Assembly: GCA_028228615.1 (NCBI GenBank)
Contig: JAOJBS010000002.1
Span: 96,588-160,587 of the forward strand
Direction of reading: 5' to 3'
Source of the DNA: UBA4421 sp028228615
GTDB taxonomy: Bacteria > Pseudomonadota > Gammaproteobacteria > Pseudomonadales > Azotimanducaceae
DNA: 64,000 nucleotides
Below the pieces are notes generated by a model. It was given only the letters and a program-made list of their open reading frames with translations, ran no database searches and was not told the origin of the DNA. This document shows positions 7,716-14,622 of this stretch, piece after piece (position 1 is the stretch's first letter; each line of letters opens with the position of its first letter). The position numbers and the translations under genes were made by a program.

Positions 7716-9938
7716 ATGAACAGACTTATAGCCCTAGTGGGCGTTTTGGCTGTGGTCGTCCTGGGTTACATGGCGGTAACGAACGAGACGTCCGGCCCAG
7801 ATCTTCAAGATCCGGCGCAAATGAGCGAAGTGTCAACAACAGTGAAACCAACCCTAGGTTTTATTGACGACGAAAGAATTAAGAACGCCGAGTCTGAACC
7901 AGGAAACTGGTTGTCATTTGGCCGCACCTATGAAGAGCAGCGGCACTCGCCTTTGACTCAGATTAATCGCGAAAGCATAGAAGGCCTTGGTCTGGCTTGG
8001 TACAAAGATATGGGTACCAACCGAGCGCAAGAGGCGACACCGATTGTGGTGGACGGCATTATGTTTTTCACCAGTTCTTGGAGCCGGGTCTATGCCATTG
8101 ACGCAAAGACCGGTGAAGAGTTGTGGATGTTTGACCCCAAAGTACCAGGTGAAGTGGCGCGTAAAGCCTGCTGTGACGTGGTCAACCGTGGTGTTGCCGT
8201 GTACAAGGGCCGTGTTTATGTAGGCAGCCTTGACGGCCGCTTGATCGCCCTTGATGCAGCCACCGGCGAAGAAGTTTGGGAAGTGGACACCATTATTGAT
8301 CGCACCCGCTTTTACACGGTTACTGGCGCACCTCGTGTCGCCAACGGCAAAGTCTTTATTGGTAATGGCGGCGCTGAATTTGGTGTGCGCGGATACGTCA
8401 CTGCATATGACGCCGAAACCGGTGAGCAAATGTGGCGCTTTTACACCGTTCCGGGCGATCCATCGCTACCGTTTGAACACCCTGAAATGGAAATGGCAGC
8501 GAAAACCTGGAAGGGCGGCAACTGGTGGGAGTTTGGCGGTGGCGGCACCGTTTGGAACACCATCGTGTATGACCCCGATTTCAACAGCCTTTACATCGGC
8601 GTAGGTAACGGTTCTCCTTGGACGCGAATCATTCGTTCTCCCGGTGGTGGCGATAACCTATTCCTTTCTTCTATCGTTGCGCTGGATGCAGACACTGGCA
8701 AGATGAAGTGGTACTACCAGACAACGCCCGGCGACAACTGGGACTACACTGCGGTACAAGACATTGCGCTGGCCGACATGGAAGTAGATGGCGAGATGCG
8801 CAAGGTATTGTTGCAAGCGCCTAAGAATGGTTTCTTCTACGTATTAGATCGCAGCGACGGCGAATTGCTTCGCGCCAATCCTTACGCAACTGTTACTTGG
8901 GCCTCTCACGTAGACATGGAAACAGGACGTCCTGTTGAAAATCCAGATATGGACTACACCGAAAAAGCTAAGTGGGTTTTGCCCGGACCTTTGGGTGCGC
9001 ACAACTGGCAGGCAATGTCAGTGGATGTAGACGCAGGTGTTGTTTACATCCCGGCTCAAGACAATCCACTCATTTATGGTGTATCTGAGCAGCTGAAGAA
9101 AACTGGCGTACTCAAGCACGAGCCTGGTCGTTGGAATACAGGGATTGAGTTTGGTCGTGTGACTAAGATGTTTATTGATAACATTGCAGACCAACCCACA
9201 CCTAAAGGTTATCTGAAAGCCTTTGACCCACTCACCGGTAAGGATAAGTGGTCGGTAGAAATTCCTCATTACTGGAATGGCGGCGTGTTGTCTTCTGCTG
9301 GTGGTCTCGTATTCCAGGGCGATGCTCTGGGTATGCTCAAAGCTTATGACAGCGACACCGGTGAAGTGGTTTGGGAATTCAACACCTATACCTCAATGCT
9401 GGCACCCCCAATTACCTTCGAGCTGGATGGCGTTCAGTACCTGTCTATTTTGACCGGTAGTGGTGGGGGTGATTTGTTCGGTGGTGAGCCTTTGCCGCCA
9501 GTTGCAGAACATGCCTCTCTGACTTACAACAACTACGGACGTTTGCTTGTGTTTAGCTTGGGTGGTACGGAATCAATTCCTGTGCCTTCAGTGCGTGACC
9601 GCAGCATTCCTGCACAAGTGGTTAATGCCTCGGCAACAGACATTGCTGCTGGCGAGATTGTTTACAACGAAGTGTGCGCTGTTTGTCATGGTTTGGCCGT
9701 GCGCTCTGGTGGCTCTATTCCAGATCTGCGTCGTATGAGCGAAGGTACTCATGAGATCTTTAATCAGATTGTGCTAGAAGGACTGTTGTCTGCACGTGGC
9801 ATGGCTGGGTTCGGCGATACCATTACTGAGAAAGATTCTACTCAGATTCATGCCTATGTTAGAGCGCGTGCTGAGCAAGATAGACTCTATGCAGCAGGCG
9901 AGGTTGAATTGCCTCAACTGACATGGCTGAGTGATTAA
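7716..9938 (+). CDS. PQQ-dependent alcohol dehydrogenase with C-terminal cytochrome c
   Basis: A 740-residue periplasmic quinohemoprotein. Residues about 4-20 are a hydrophobic signal or anchor. The eight-bladed propeller carries repeated A-x-D-x-x-T-G-E-x-x-W motifs (for example near 120, 185 and 235), the adjacent cysteine pair Cys152-Cys153 that contacts PQQ, and G-D-N-W-D-Y near 345 that places the catalytic aspartate. A single cytochrome c domain follows with C-A-V-C-H at 654-658. This layout matches type I/II quinohemoprotein alcohol dehydrogenases, which oxidise primary or polyhydroxy alcohols and pass electrons to the respiratory chain. No PQQ synthesis genes are in the window. An AGAGAGAG stretch precedes the ATG. 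Strong tandem hairpins follow the stop. Confidence 0.9.
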   Translation: MNRLIALVGVLAVVVLGYMAVTNETSGPDLQDPAQMSEVSTTVKPTLGFIDDERIKNAESEPGNWLSFGRTYEEQRHSPLTQINRESIEGLGLAWYKDMGTNRAQEATPIVVDGIMFFTSSWSRVYAIDAKTGEELWMFDPKVPGEVARKACCDVVNRGVAVYKGRVYVGSLDGRLIALDAATGEEVWEVDTIIDRTRFYTVTGAPRVANGKVFIGNGGAEFGVRGYVTAYDAETGEQMWRFYTVPGDPSLPFEHPEMEMAAKTWKGGNWWEFGGGGTVWNTIVYDPDFNSLYIGVGNGSPWTRIIRSPGGGDNLFLSSIVALDADTGKMKWYYQTTPGDNWDYTAVQDIALADMEVDGEMRKVLLQAPKNGFFYVLDRSDGELLRANPYATVTWASHVDMETGRPVENPDMDYTEKAKWVLPGPLGAHNWQAMSVDVDAGVVYIPAQDNPLIYGVSEQLKKTGVLKHEPGRWNTGIEFGRVTKMFIDNIADQPTPKGYLKAFDPLTGKDKWSVEIPHYWNGGVLSSAGGLVFQGDALGMLKAYDSDTGEVVWEFNTYTSMLAPPITFELDGVQYLSILTGSGGGDLFGGEPLPPVAEHASLTYNNYGRLLVFSLGGTESIPVPSVRDRSIPAQVVNASATDIAAGEIVYNEVCAVCHGLAVRSGGSIPDLRRMSEGTHEIFNQIVLEGLLSARGMAGFGDTITEKDSTQIHAYVRARAEQDRLYAAGEVELPQLTWLSD

Positions 9939-9955
9939 TAAATTAACTGAGCCTC

Positions 9956-9985
9956 TAACCCGCTTGAGGTTGTTCTAGCGGGTTA
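9956..9985 (+). repeat. Hairpin after PQQ dehydrogenase
   Basis: TAACCCGCT (9956-9964) and AGCGGGTTA (9977-9985) form a perfect 9-bp stem 18 bp after the stop codon. There is no T-run, so it may protect the mRNA 3' end or assist the terminator just downstream. Confidence 0.6.
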
Positions 9986-9996
9986 TGTAATTAGGA

Positions 9997-10031
9997 GCCG
10001 TAAATCCTTGTAGGGTTTGCGGCTTTTTTTT
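9997..10031 (+). terminator. Rho-independent terminator of the PQQ dehydrogenase
   Basis: Arms 9997-10007 and 10013-10023 pair along 11 bp with two G-U pairs and a 5-nt loop, followed by eight T residues (10024-10031). This is a textbook intrinsic terminator. Confidence 0.9.
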
Positions 10032-10210
10032 GCCTGTTGTTTGAGTGCTTTGCGCCTTTTGAGACCTTTCACTTGTATGTTGTCCGCTTATTTTTGTGTG
10101 CGGTATGTCAGTTAGGCGCGAGGTTTCGCGGAACGATGTTGAGATAAGGTTGGCACGGTTTGAGCCTAGATTACCTGTTCTCAGACAGAGTTGTTTTTGA
10201 TCGTTCTTTA

Positions 10211-10232
10211 ATCTTTCTTTGATCTTTCTTTG
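10211..10232. repeat. 11-bp tandem duplication (x2)
   Basis: ATCTTTCTTTG is repeated exactly at 10211-10221 and 10222-10232 in the spacer between the PQQ dehydrogenase and the convergent membrane operon. Confidence 0.7.
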
Positions 10233-10279
10233 ATTGTCTTAGGGTGAAGTACGCCTTGGGCAACTGCACTAGGCTGACG

Positions 10280-10318
10280 GCTTTCTTAGGCAGCTTTCTT
10301 AGGCTGCTTTTTTTGGCA
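10280..10318. repeat. 13-bp tandem repeat (x3) at a gene end
   Basis: Units 10280-10292, 10293-10305 and 10306-10318 follow GCTTTCTTAGGCA with one to two changes each. The stop codon of the minus-strand membrane protein (10299-10301) lies in the middle unit, and the last codons (K-K-A-A) are made of repeat sequence. Confidence 0.8.
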
Positions 10319-10853
10319 GAGAAGGCGGTGGGATTTCAATGAACTCAAAGGTGGGGCTAAAGCCCTCTGCACCAGAGGGTGTGTCACCCTGTTCGTAGCC
10401 GTCTTCTGGCAGGTCAGATTTGTCTTGATCGGTGAGGATGTTATTAGACCTGCGTCCGTTGAGTTGTTCGCCCTCATCCATTTTTTCTAGAGCAGTCTGA
10501 GCCTTTTCCGCCAGTTCTATACTCCAAGGCATTTTATAAGCTCGCGGTTCTCCCACCGGTATGCCCGCCTCATCGGTAACGCGCAGCCAAAAGAAAATTG
10601 CGCCGGGTTCCTTGCTCCTTTTGTCTGGGTCTTCAATGGTGATCCATAATACTCGGAAGGACTCCGGCATGCTGGCCTGGGTCGCCCAGCCTAGGCTGTC
10701 TCGATAGCCAAACCAGGTCAAAATGTAAAAAGCTGAGACGATCACGATCATCGAAGCTTTCACAAGGTGCGATAGTTTTGTGCCAACGCACAATGCCAGT
10801 AACAGCGCCGCAACTAACGCGTAAGCCAAAGATAGGGTAATTGATATATCCAT
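10299..10853 (-). CDS. Membrane protein of the ExbB/ExbD-like operon, unknown family
   Basis: A 184-residue protein not recognised as a known family. Two hydrophobic helices (about residues 4-23 and 31-50) are followed by a soluble domain with F-R-V-L-W-I-T-I-E-D-P and F-F-W-L-R-V strands. An acidic, low-complexity tail rich in D, E, G and P ends in P-S-L-P-K-K-A-A. Its ATG overlaps the stop of the ExbD-like gene by one base (TGATG), which indicates translational coupling and membership of the same complex. The extreme C-terminus is encoded by a 13-bp tandem repeat. A structural or coupling partner of the proton channel is inferred from context only. Confidence 0.65.
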   Translation of the reverse strand: MDISITLSLAYALVAALLLALCVGTKLSHLVKASMIVIVSAFYILTWFGYRDSLGWATQASMPESFRVLWITIEDPDKRSKEPGAIFFWLRVTDEAGIPVGEPRAYKMPWSIELAEKAQTALEKMDEGEQLNGRRSNNILTDQDKSDLPEDGYEQGDTPSGAEGFSPTFEFIEIPPPSLPKKAA

Positions 10854-11470
10854 CAGGATTTATCCTTAATGGCCCGGGTAATGAGCTTTTTCGGCCGTTG
10901 ACTGGTGCTTGCCACCGCACCTTGGGCATCTAAGGTGAAACGCACAGCCGTTTGCTCATCGCCGCTGCCGGTTAATTGATGGGTGCCGTAGTAAACCATG
11001 CTCACAGTGGGGTTGAGCTTTTCGATTTTAACCGTCACTGGCAACGGCTCGCTGTAGTTAGACTTGTAGTGCAGCAGGTTGACCACGTACTCACCGGGTT
11101 GAGCTGCGCGCACTGTGACGGTTTCTTGATTGATTGGGTTAGACACCTTAACGCCATTAATGGTGATGTTGTCGGCAAACACGCCACGGTCATCGCGGTC
11201 TAGGTGCATGAGGCCGGTATCTCGATTGTGATACCACACCAAACCACCTTGAGGGTCTTCCACTAACGCATCCACATCGTCCGGGTGTTTATCTGCCCAG
11301 CGAATGGTAATCAAGACCTCTGCTTTGCTCTGAATATCACCGGCTTTCTCCGGCGTGCTGATGAGCATGAATGCAATGGCAAACATGAAGGCGAAGCCGA
11401 GGAGGGTGTTGAACAGCAAGTCGGTAAAAACGTCCTGTTCGGAGCCTTGTTTAAATATACGATGACGCAC
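10853..11470 (-). CDS. ExbD/TolR-like protein with a beta-sandwich periplasmic domain
   Basis: A 205-residue single-pass membrane protein. The N-terminus F-T-D-L-L-F-N-T runs into one transmembrane helix (about 16-41). The aspartate at the helix start matches the proton-relay aspartate of ExbD, TolR and MotB. The periplasmic part does not look like the ExbD/TolR fold. Instead, the order W-x-x-x-x-x-D-D-V-D-x-x-V-x-D-P-x-G, then Y-H-N-R, then A-x-P-G-E-Y-V-V-N-x-x-x-Y resembles DUF2135/YfaP-type beta-sandwich domains. It lies 19 bp downstream of the ExbB-like gene and is coupled to the following membrane protein. Together these suggest a proton-driven motor or energy transducer with an unusual output domain. 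Confidence 0.7.
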   Translation of the reverse strand: MRHRIFKQGSEQDVFTDLLFNTLLGFAFMFAIAFMLISTPEKAGDIQSKAEVLITIRWADKHPDDVDALVEDPQGGLVWYHNRDTGLMHLDRDDRGVFADNITINGVKVSNPINQETVTVRAAQPGEYVVNLLHYKSNYSEPLPVTVKIEKLNPTVSMVYYGTHQLTGSGDEQTAVRFTLDAQGAVASTSQRPKKLITRAIKDKS

Positions 11471-11489
11471 TGTAGCGGCCTTAAGTACG

Positions 11490-12230
11490 TTAAGTGGCTT
11501 GCTGAGTTGGGCTCAGCTTTGTTTGATCCGGGGTTTCCTGCCCCATTTTTACCTGTGTCAATTTTACCTGACTAAGCACAGTTAATTTATTCACAAGGTC
11601 TGCCAGTGAGGCGTCGAGTAAATAGTACTGCATCTTCAGCAAGGTACTGGTCACCAGACCTGCGAGCGTGGTGTACAGGGCCACAGCCATGCCGCCGCTC
11701 ATAGCGGAGAGTAATTGCTGCATGAGTGAAGGGTCGAACTCTTCAATCTGGCCGATGGGCAACAGCATTAAGATAAAGCCAATGACGGTGCCGGTGAGTC
11801 CCAGCTTGAGTAGCAGGTCTGCAATGAAATGCCCGGGCGCATGGGTGTTGGTGAGCTGATCGCCGAGTGTGTCTATCAACATGCGAGTGGACTGCGAACT
11901 GTTTTGGCTTTGTTGTTTTAGGCTGGTGAGTAAACCGCCCACGTAGCCTTGTGCTTGGGTGTCGTGTTGGCTAAGCGAGCCATCTTGGGCAACTGCTTGG
12001 TCTATTGCCGCGCAATGCTTATGTTCTTCGCTGAGCGACCATGCTCTTGCTAACCAATGGAGTGTTGCCAAGCCGTACAGGGCGAAGATCACCCACGAGA
12101 TATAGCTGCGATCTGAGGTCAACGCCAGTGCTAATAAACCGGTTGTTGAGAGCAGGAAAAATCCAAACAGGATTAGGCCAAGTAATATGAGTGCGTATAA
12201 GAATAGGCGTTGGTCTGAAGTTGCGCTCAC
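11490..12230 (-). CDS. MotA/TolQ/ExbB-family proton channel subunit
   Basis: A 246-residue membrane protein with four hydrophobic helices. Two are near the N-terminus (about 8-35 and 42-62). Two more (about 136-160 and 178-200) follow a cytoplasmic stretch. The C-terminal pair includes L-L-K-L-G-L-T-G-T-V-I-G and M-S-G-G-M-A-V-A-L-Y-T-T-L-A-G-L, the family signature of the MotA/TolQ/ExbB channel helices. It is the first gene of a three-gene minus-strand operon. No TonB, TolA or OmpA-type protein follows, which separates it from the standard TonB or Tol systems. A long cytoplasmic tail like that of ZorA is absent. Confidence 0.8.
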   Translation of the reverse strand: MSATSDQRLFLYALILLGLILFGFFLLSTTGLLALALTSDRSYISWVIFALYGLATLHWLARAWSLSEEHKHCAAIDQAVAQDGSLSQHDTQAQGYVGGLLTSLKQQSQNSSQSTRMLIDTLGDQLTNTHAPGHFIADLLLKLGLTGTVIGFILMLLPIGQIEEFDPSLMQQLLSAMSGGMAVALYTTLAGLVTSTLLKMQYYLLDASLADLVNKLTVLSQVKLTQVKMGQETPDQTKLSPTQQAT

Positions 12231-12499
12231 GGTCTAGTTATCCTTGTCCCAATACATGATCAGCTTACAGCTGCGCATAAGCGCCACTGCTTTGCTAATG
12301 TTTCAACGTTTTTTTGCGATGCAGAAATCTACCAACGTCATAACTTCTATGACCGTTGTCTGACTAGATTTGCGGCTCCCTCTCCGGCAGCAATGATGCC
12401 GTTGCAGGCGGCTGGGGGCAAGAGTTGCGGGTAACAGCATCAAACCCTCGCCTGGCATTACTTTTAGGTGCCCGCTTGTGCCTTCAGGGTGACTTTTGC

Positions 12500-13414
12500 T
12501 TACCGGTAAAAGTCAGGTGCGGTTTTCAGCGTTTTAAATAGCGCCAAATCATGCTCAATCCAAAACTGCGCACCTTCTTCTGTGACCAAAGATTCAACTT
12601 TATCCATAGCAGCCAAAGTTTGATCCACGTTTACATTGAACAATGGCACTCGCCGCTGTGCGCGGCTAAAACGAAAATGGTACAAGTCACCAGACAGCAC
12701 CAATGGGCCGTATTCGGCTAAATCAACAAATAGAACCTGATGCCCTTGGGTGTGTCCTGGCGCGGATATAAGGCGCACGCGGCCATCACCAAACACATCG
12801 TGGTCACCGTTCAGTTTTAGCGTTTGAGAATTTTTGATTTCCCGCAGTAAGTCTGTTTGTACACCGGGTCCTGGGGGTTCACCCTCTGGTAAAAAAGCGG
12901 CATCAAAGTCTGCCTCTTGCACCAACCACGTGGCGTTCTTAACCTCGTTAGCCACACCAACATGGTCGAAGTGTATGTGGGAAAAAGCCACATAGTCGAA
13001 ACTGCTGAGATCAAACTTCATGTTGCTCAGTTGCTGCGCAAGGGTTTTATCTAGCCGAACGCTCGTACCTTGAACCTCGGGGCTCCAGCCAGGCGTGGCC
13101 GCAGTAGCAGAGGGCAGGCCGCCGTCCCACAACAAAGTGCCCTTGGGGTGCTCTATCACATAGCAAGGAACCACCAGCTCGCGCACGTCAGTTTCGTCAT
13201 CGCTTAAGCCGAAGGCCGCCACAGAGTTCATGCGAAATTGGCCGCAATTAAATACGTAAAGCCTAAGTTCTTCAGGTTCAACAGGCGTATTCATTGCCTG
13301 CGCACTCAGCGCTTTTTTCGCAACCTCATCTTGACCTGTTAGGGGTTCGCCGCAACCGGTCAAGGTTGTAGCCCCCAGCAGCATACTGATAAAGATCCCA
13401 GTTCGCTTAGACAT
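12500..13414 (-). CDS. Metallo-beta-lactamase-fold lipoprotein (AHL lactonase-like)
   Basis: A 304-residue MBL-fold hydrolase. It starts at 13414, where GAGAGG sits 6 bp upstream. The sequence carries a lipoprotein signal (T-L-T-G-C, Cys21), so it is probably anchored in the envelope. Zinc-binding H-I-H-F-D-H lies at 146-151, followed by G-H-T-Q-G-H near 234, S-G-D near 253 and a late E-H-D-L-A. This pattern is that of the N-acyl homoserine lactonase-like branch, which also includes many lactonases and esterases of other function. A lipid-anchored form makes quorum-quenching less certain. It is followed upstream by a class II aldolase-like gene on the same strand, so both may act on the same catabolic intermediate. 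Confidence 0.8.
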   Translation of the reverse strand: MSKRTGIFISMLLGATTLTGCGEPLTGQDEVAKKALSAQAMNTPVEPEELRLYVFNCGQFRMNSVAAFGLSDDETDVRELVVPCYVIEHPKGTLLWDGGLPSATAATPGWSPEVQGTSVRLDKTLAQQLSNMKFDLSSFDYVAFSHIHFDHVGVANEVKNATWLVQEADFDAAFLPEGEPPGPGVQTDLLREIKNSQTLKLNGDHDVFGDGRVRLISAPGHTQGHQVLFVDLAEYGPLVLSGDLYHFRFSRAQRRVPLFNVNVDQTLAAMDKVESLVTEEGAQFWIEHDLALFKTLKTAPDFYR

Positions 13415-13437
13415 AGTTAGCCTCTCTTTATCGTTGC

Positions 13438-13476
13438 GTTGCATAGGCGAGTTGCGTATGCGAGTTGCATAGTTGA
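13438..13476. repeat. 13-bp tandem repeat (x3)
   Basis: GTTGCATAGGCGA (13438-13450) is followed by two 13-bp variants (13451-13463 and 13464-13476). The patch fills the short spacer between the MBL lipoprotein and the class II aldolase genes. Confidence 0.8.
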
Positions 13477-13483
13477 GCTGCGC

Positions 13484-14254
13484 TTATTCCGCGTAGCTGG
13501 GGTCAAGACGGTCGGCTAGGCGCAGCATGGAGGGCCATGCAACCTTGCTTAGACCTTCCCAAGAGTTGGGGTTATTGAAGGTGCCTTCCATCATGTCTAT
13601 AGCGCCTTGGTTAGGCATGTTTAACGTGCCTTGCATCGCATTGACTTGAATTTTGCAAGCACGCTCAAGGTAGTACAGGCGCATAAAGCACGAAGCAACG
13701 CTGCCACCGGCAGCTAATGTGCCGTGATTGCGCAAAAGCATGACGTTCTTAGTGCCTAAATCTGCCACCACGCGTTCGCGCTCATCAAGGTCTAGCGCAA
13801 CGCCTTCCCAGTCATGATAGGCAAGGTCGTGATAAACAAAGAGGGCGTGCTGGGTAATGGGCAGCAGGCCTTCCTGCATAGTGGCTACTGCTACGCCATG
13901 GTCAGTGTGCAGGTGCATTACCGCGTGGGCATCTTCACGCGCCATGTGCACGGCGCTGTGAATGGTGAATCCGGCGGCATTCACCTCATAGCCATTGTTT
14001 AAGACAATGTTCCCTTCAAGATCTACTTTGACCAAGTTAGAAGCGGTGACTTCGCTGAACTGAAAACCATAGGGATTGAGCAAAAAGTGTTCTTGTGGGC
14101 CAGGCACGCGCGCTGAAAGGTGGGTGAAGACCATGTCATCCCAGCCGTAGTGGGCGACCAATCGGTAGGCTGCGGCTAAATCTTGGCGCACCTGCCATTC
14201 TTCTGGGGACACTTGGTTTTTAACATTAACCACTGCAATAGTTGCTTCGCTCAT
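13484..14254 (-). CDS. Class II aldolase/adducin family protein
   Basis: A 256-residue cytoplasmic metal-dependent enzyme of the class II aldolase/adducin family, which includes L-fuculose-1-phosphate and related aldolases and some decarboxylases. The zinc-binding H-L-H-T-D-H-G is at residues 114-120, and R-N-H-G-T-L near 175 supplies the third histidine. The N-terminal F-T-H-L-S-A-R-V-P and F-L-L-N-P-Y-G segments are typical of the subgroup found in marine bacteria with unknown substrates. AGGAGAG precedes the ATG at 14254. It probably forms an operon with the MBL lipoprotein downstream. Confidence 0.85.
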   Translation of the reverse strand: MSEATIAVVNVKNQVSPEEWQVRQDLAAAYRLVAHYGWDDMVFTHLSARVPGPQEHFLLNPYGFQFSEVTASNLVKVDLEGNIVLNNGYEVNAAGFTIHSAVHMAREDAHAVMHLHTDHGVAVATMQEGLLPITQHALFVYHDLAYHDWEGVALDLDERERVVADLGTKNVMLLRNHGTLAAGGSVASCFMRLYYLERACKIQVNAMQGTLNMPNQGAIDMMEGTFNNPNSWEGLSKVAWPSMLRLADRLDPSYAE

Positions 14255-14558
14255 AAAATCTCTCCTCGCTGACGTGTACTTGTTCGTTGTTAAGAAAATA
14301 CCTTGAAAGGGCTATCGAAGGCCAGCTTTCTCAACTCGTTGTCGCGAGTGGGTAGGGATCTCGAACGGGTTTCAGTGGTTAGGTTAGGTGGACTGGTAGG
14401 CAGGGCATAAGGATAGGTTGAGTAGGACCCGACATTGTTGTCCTGCGTGACCACCTTAATCGAAGTGCCAACGCAGTGAGGTGGGTGTGTGTATTGAGAA
14501 GATGCATTGAGAAATCTTTTTGCAAGGAAACTAGGCGACGGGCAAGTAAATTTCAGGC

Positions 14559-14602
14559 AAAAAAAGGCCACCCGTAGGTGGCCAAAAACGTCTTGGGACG
14601 TT
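14559..14602 (-). terminator. Terminator of the large TonB receptor gene
   Basis: Read on the minus strand, a 6-bp hairpin (14587-14602) is followed by a perfect GGCCACC/GGTGGCC stem (14566-14583) with a 4-nt loop and seven T residues (14559-14565). The last hairpin with its T-run is a clear intrinsic terminator. Confidence 0.9.
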
Positions 14603-14622
14603 ATGAAATTTCGTATCGCGGT

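Larger units (their letters stand above)
9939..10298. other. Intergenic region after PQQ dehydrogenase
   Basis: A 360-bp non-coding stretch between convergent genes. It holds a perfect 9-bp hairpin, an intrinsic terminator and two tandem-repeat patches, which are listed separately. No further gene is supported. Confidence 0.6.

Noticed and set aside
7914..8429. 171-codon ORF antisense to the PQQ dehydrogenase gene
   Set aside because: It lies wholly inside a well supported gene and its sequence has no family resemblance; it is a shadow frame of GC-biased codons.
10299..12230. Zorya anti-phage system (ZorA/ZorB) in the ExbB/ExbD-like operon
   Set aside because: The channel subunit lacks the long cytoplasmic tail of ZorA, the second protein lacks an OmpA-like peptidoglycan-binding domain, and no ZorC/D/E genes follow.
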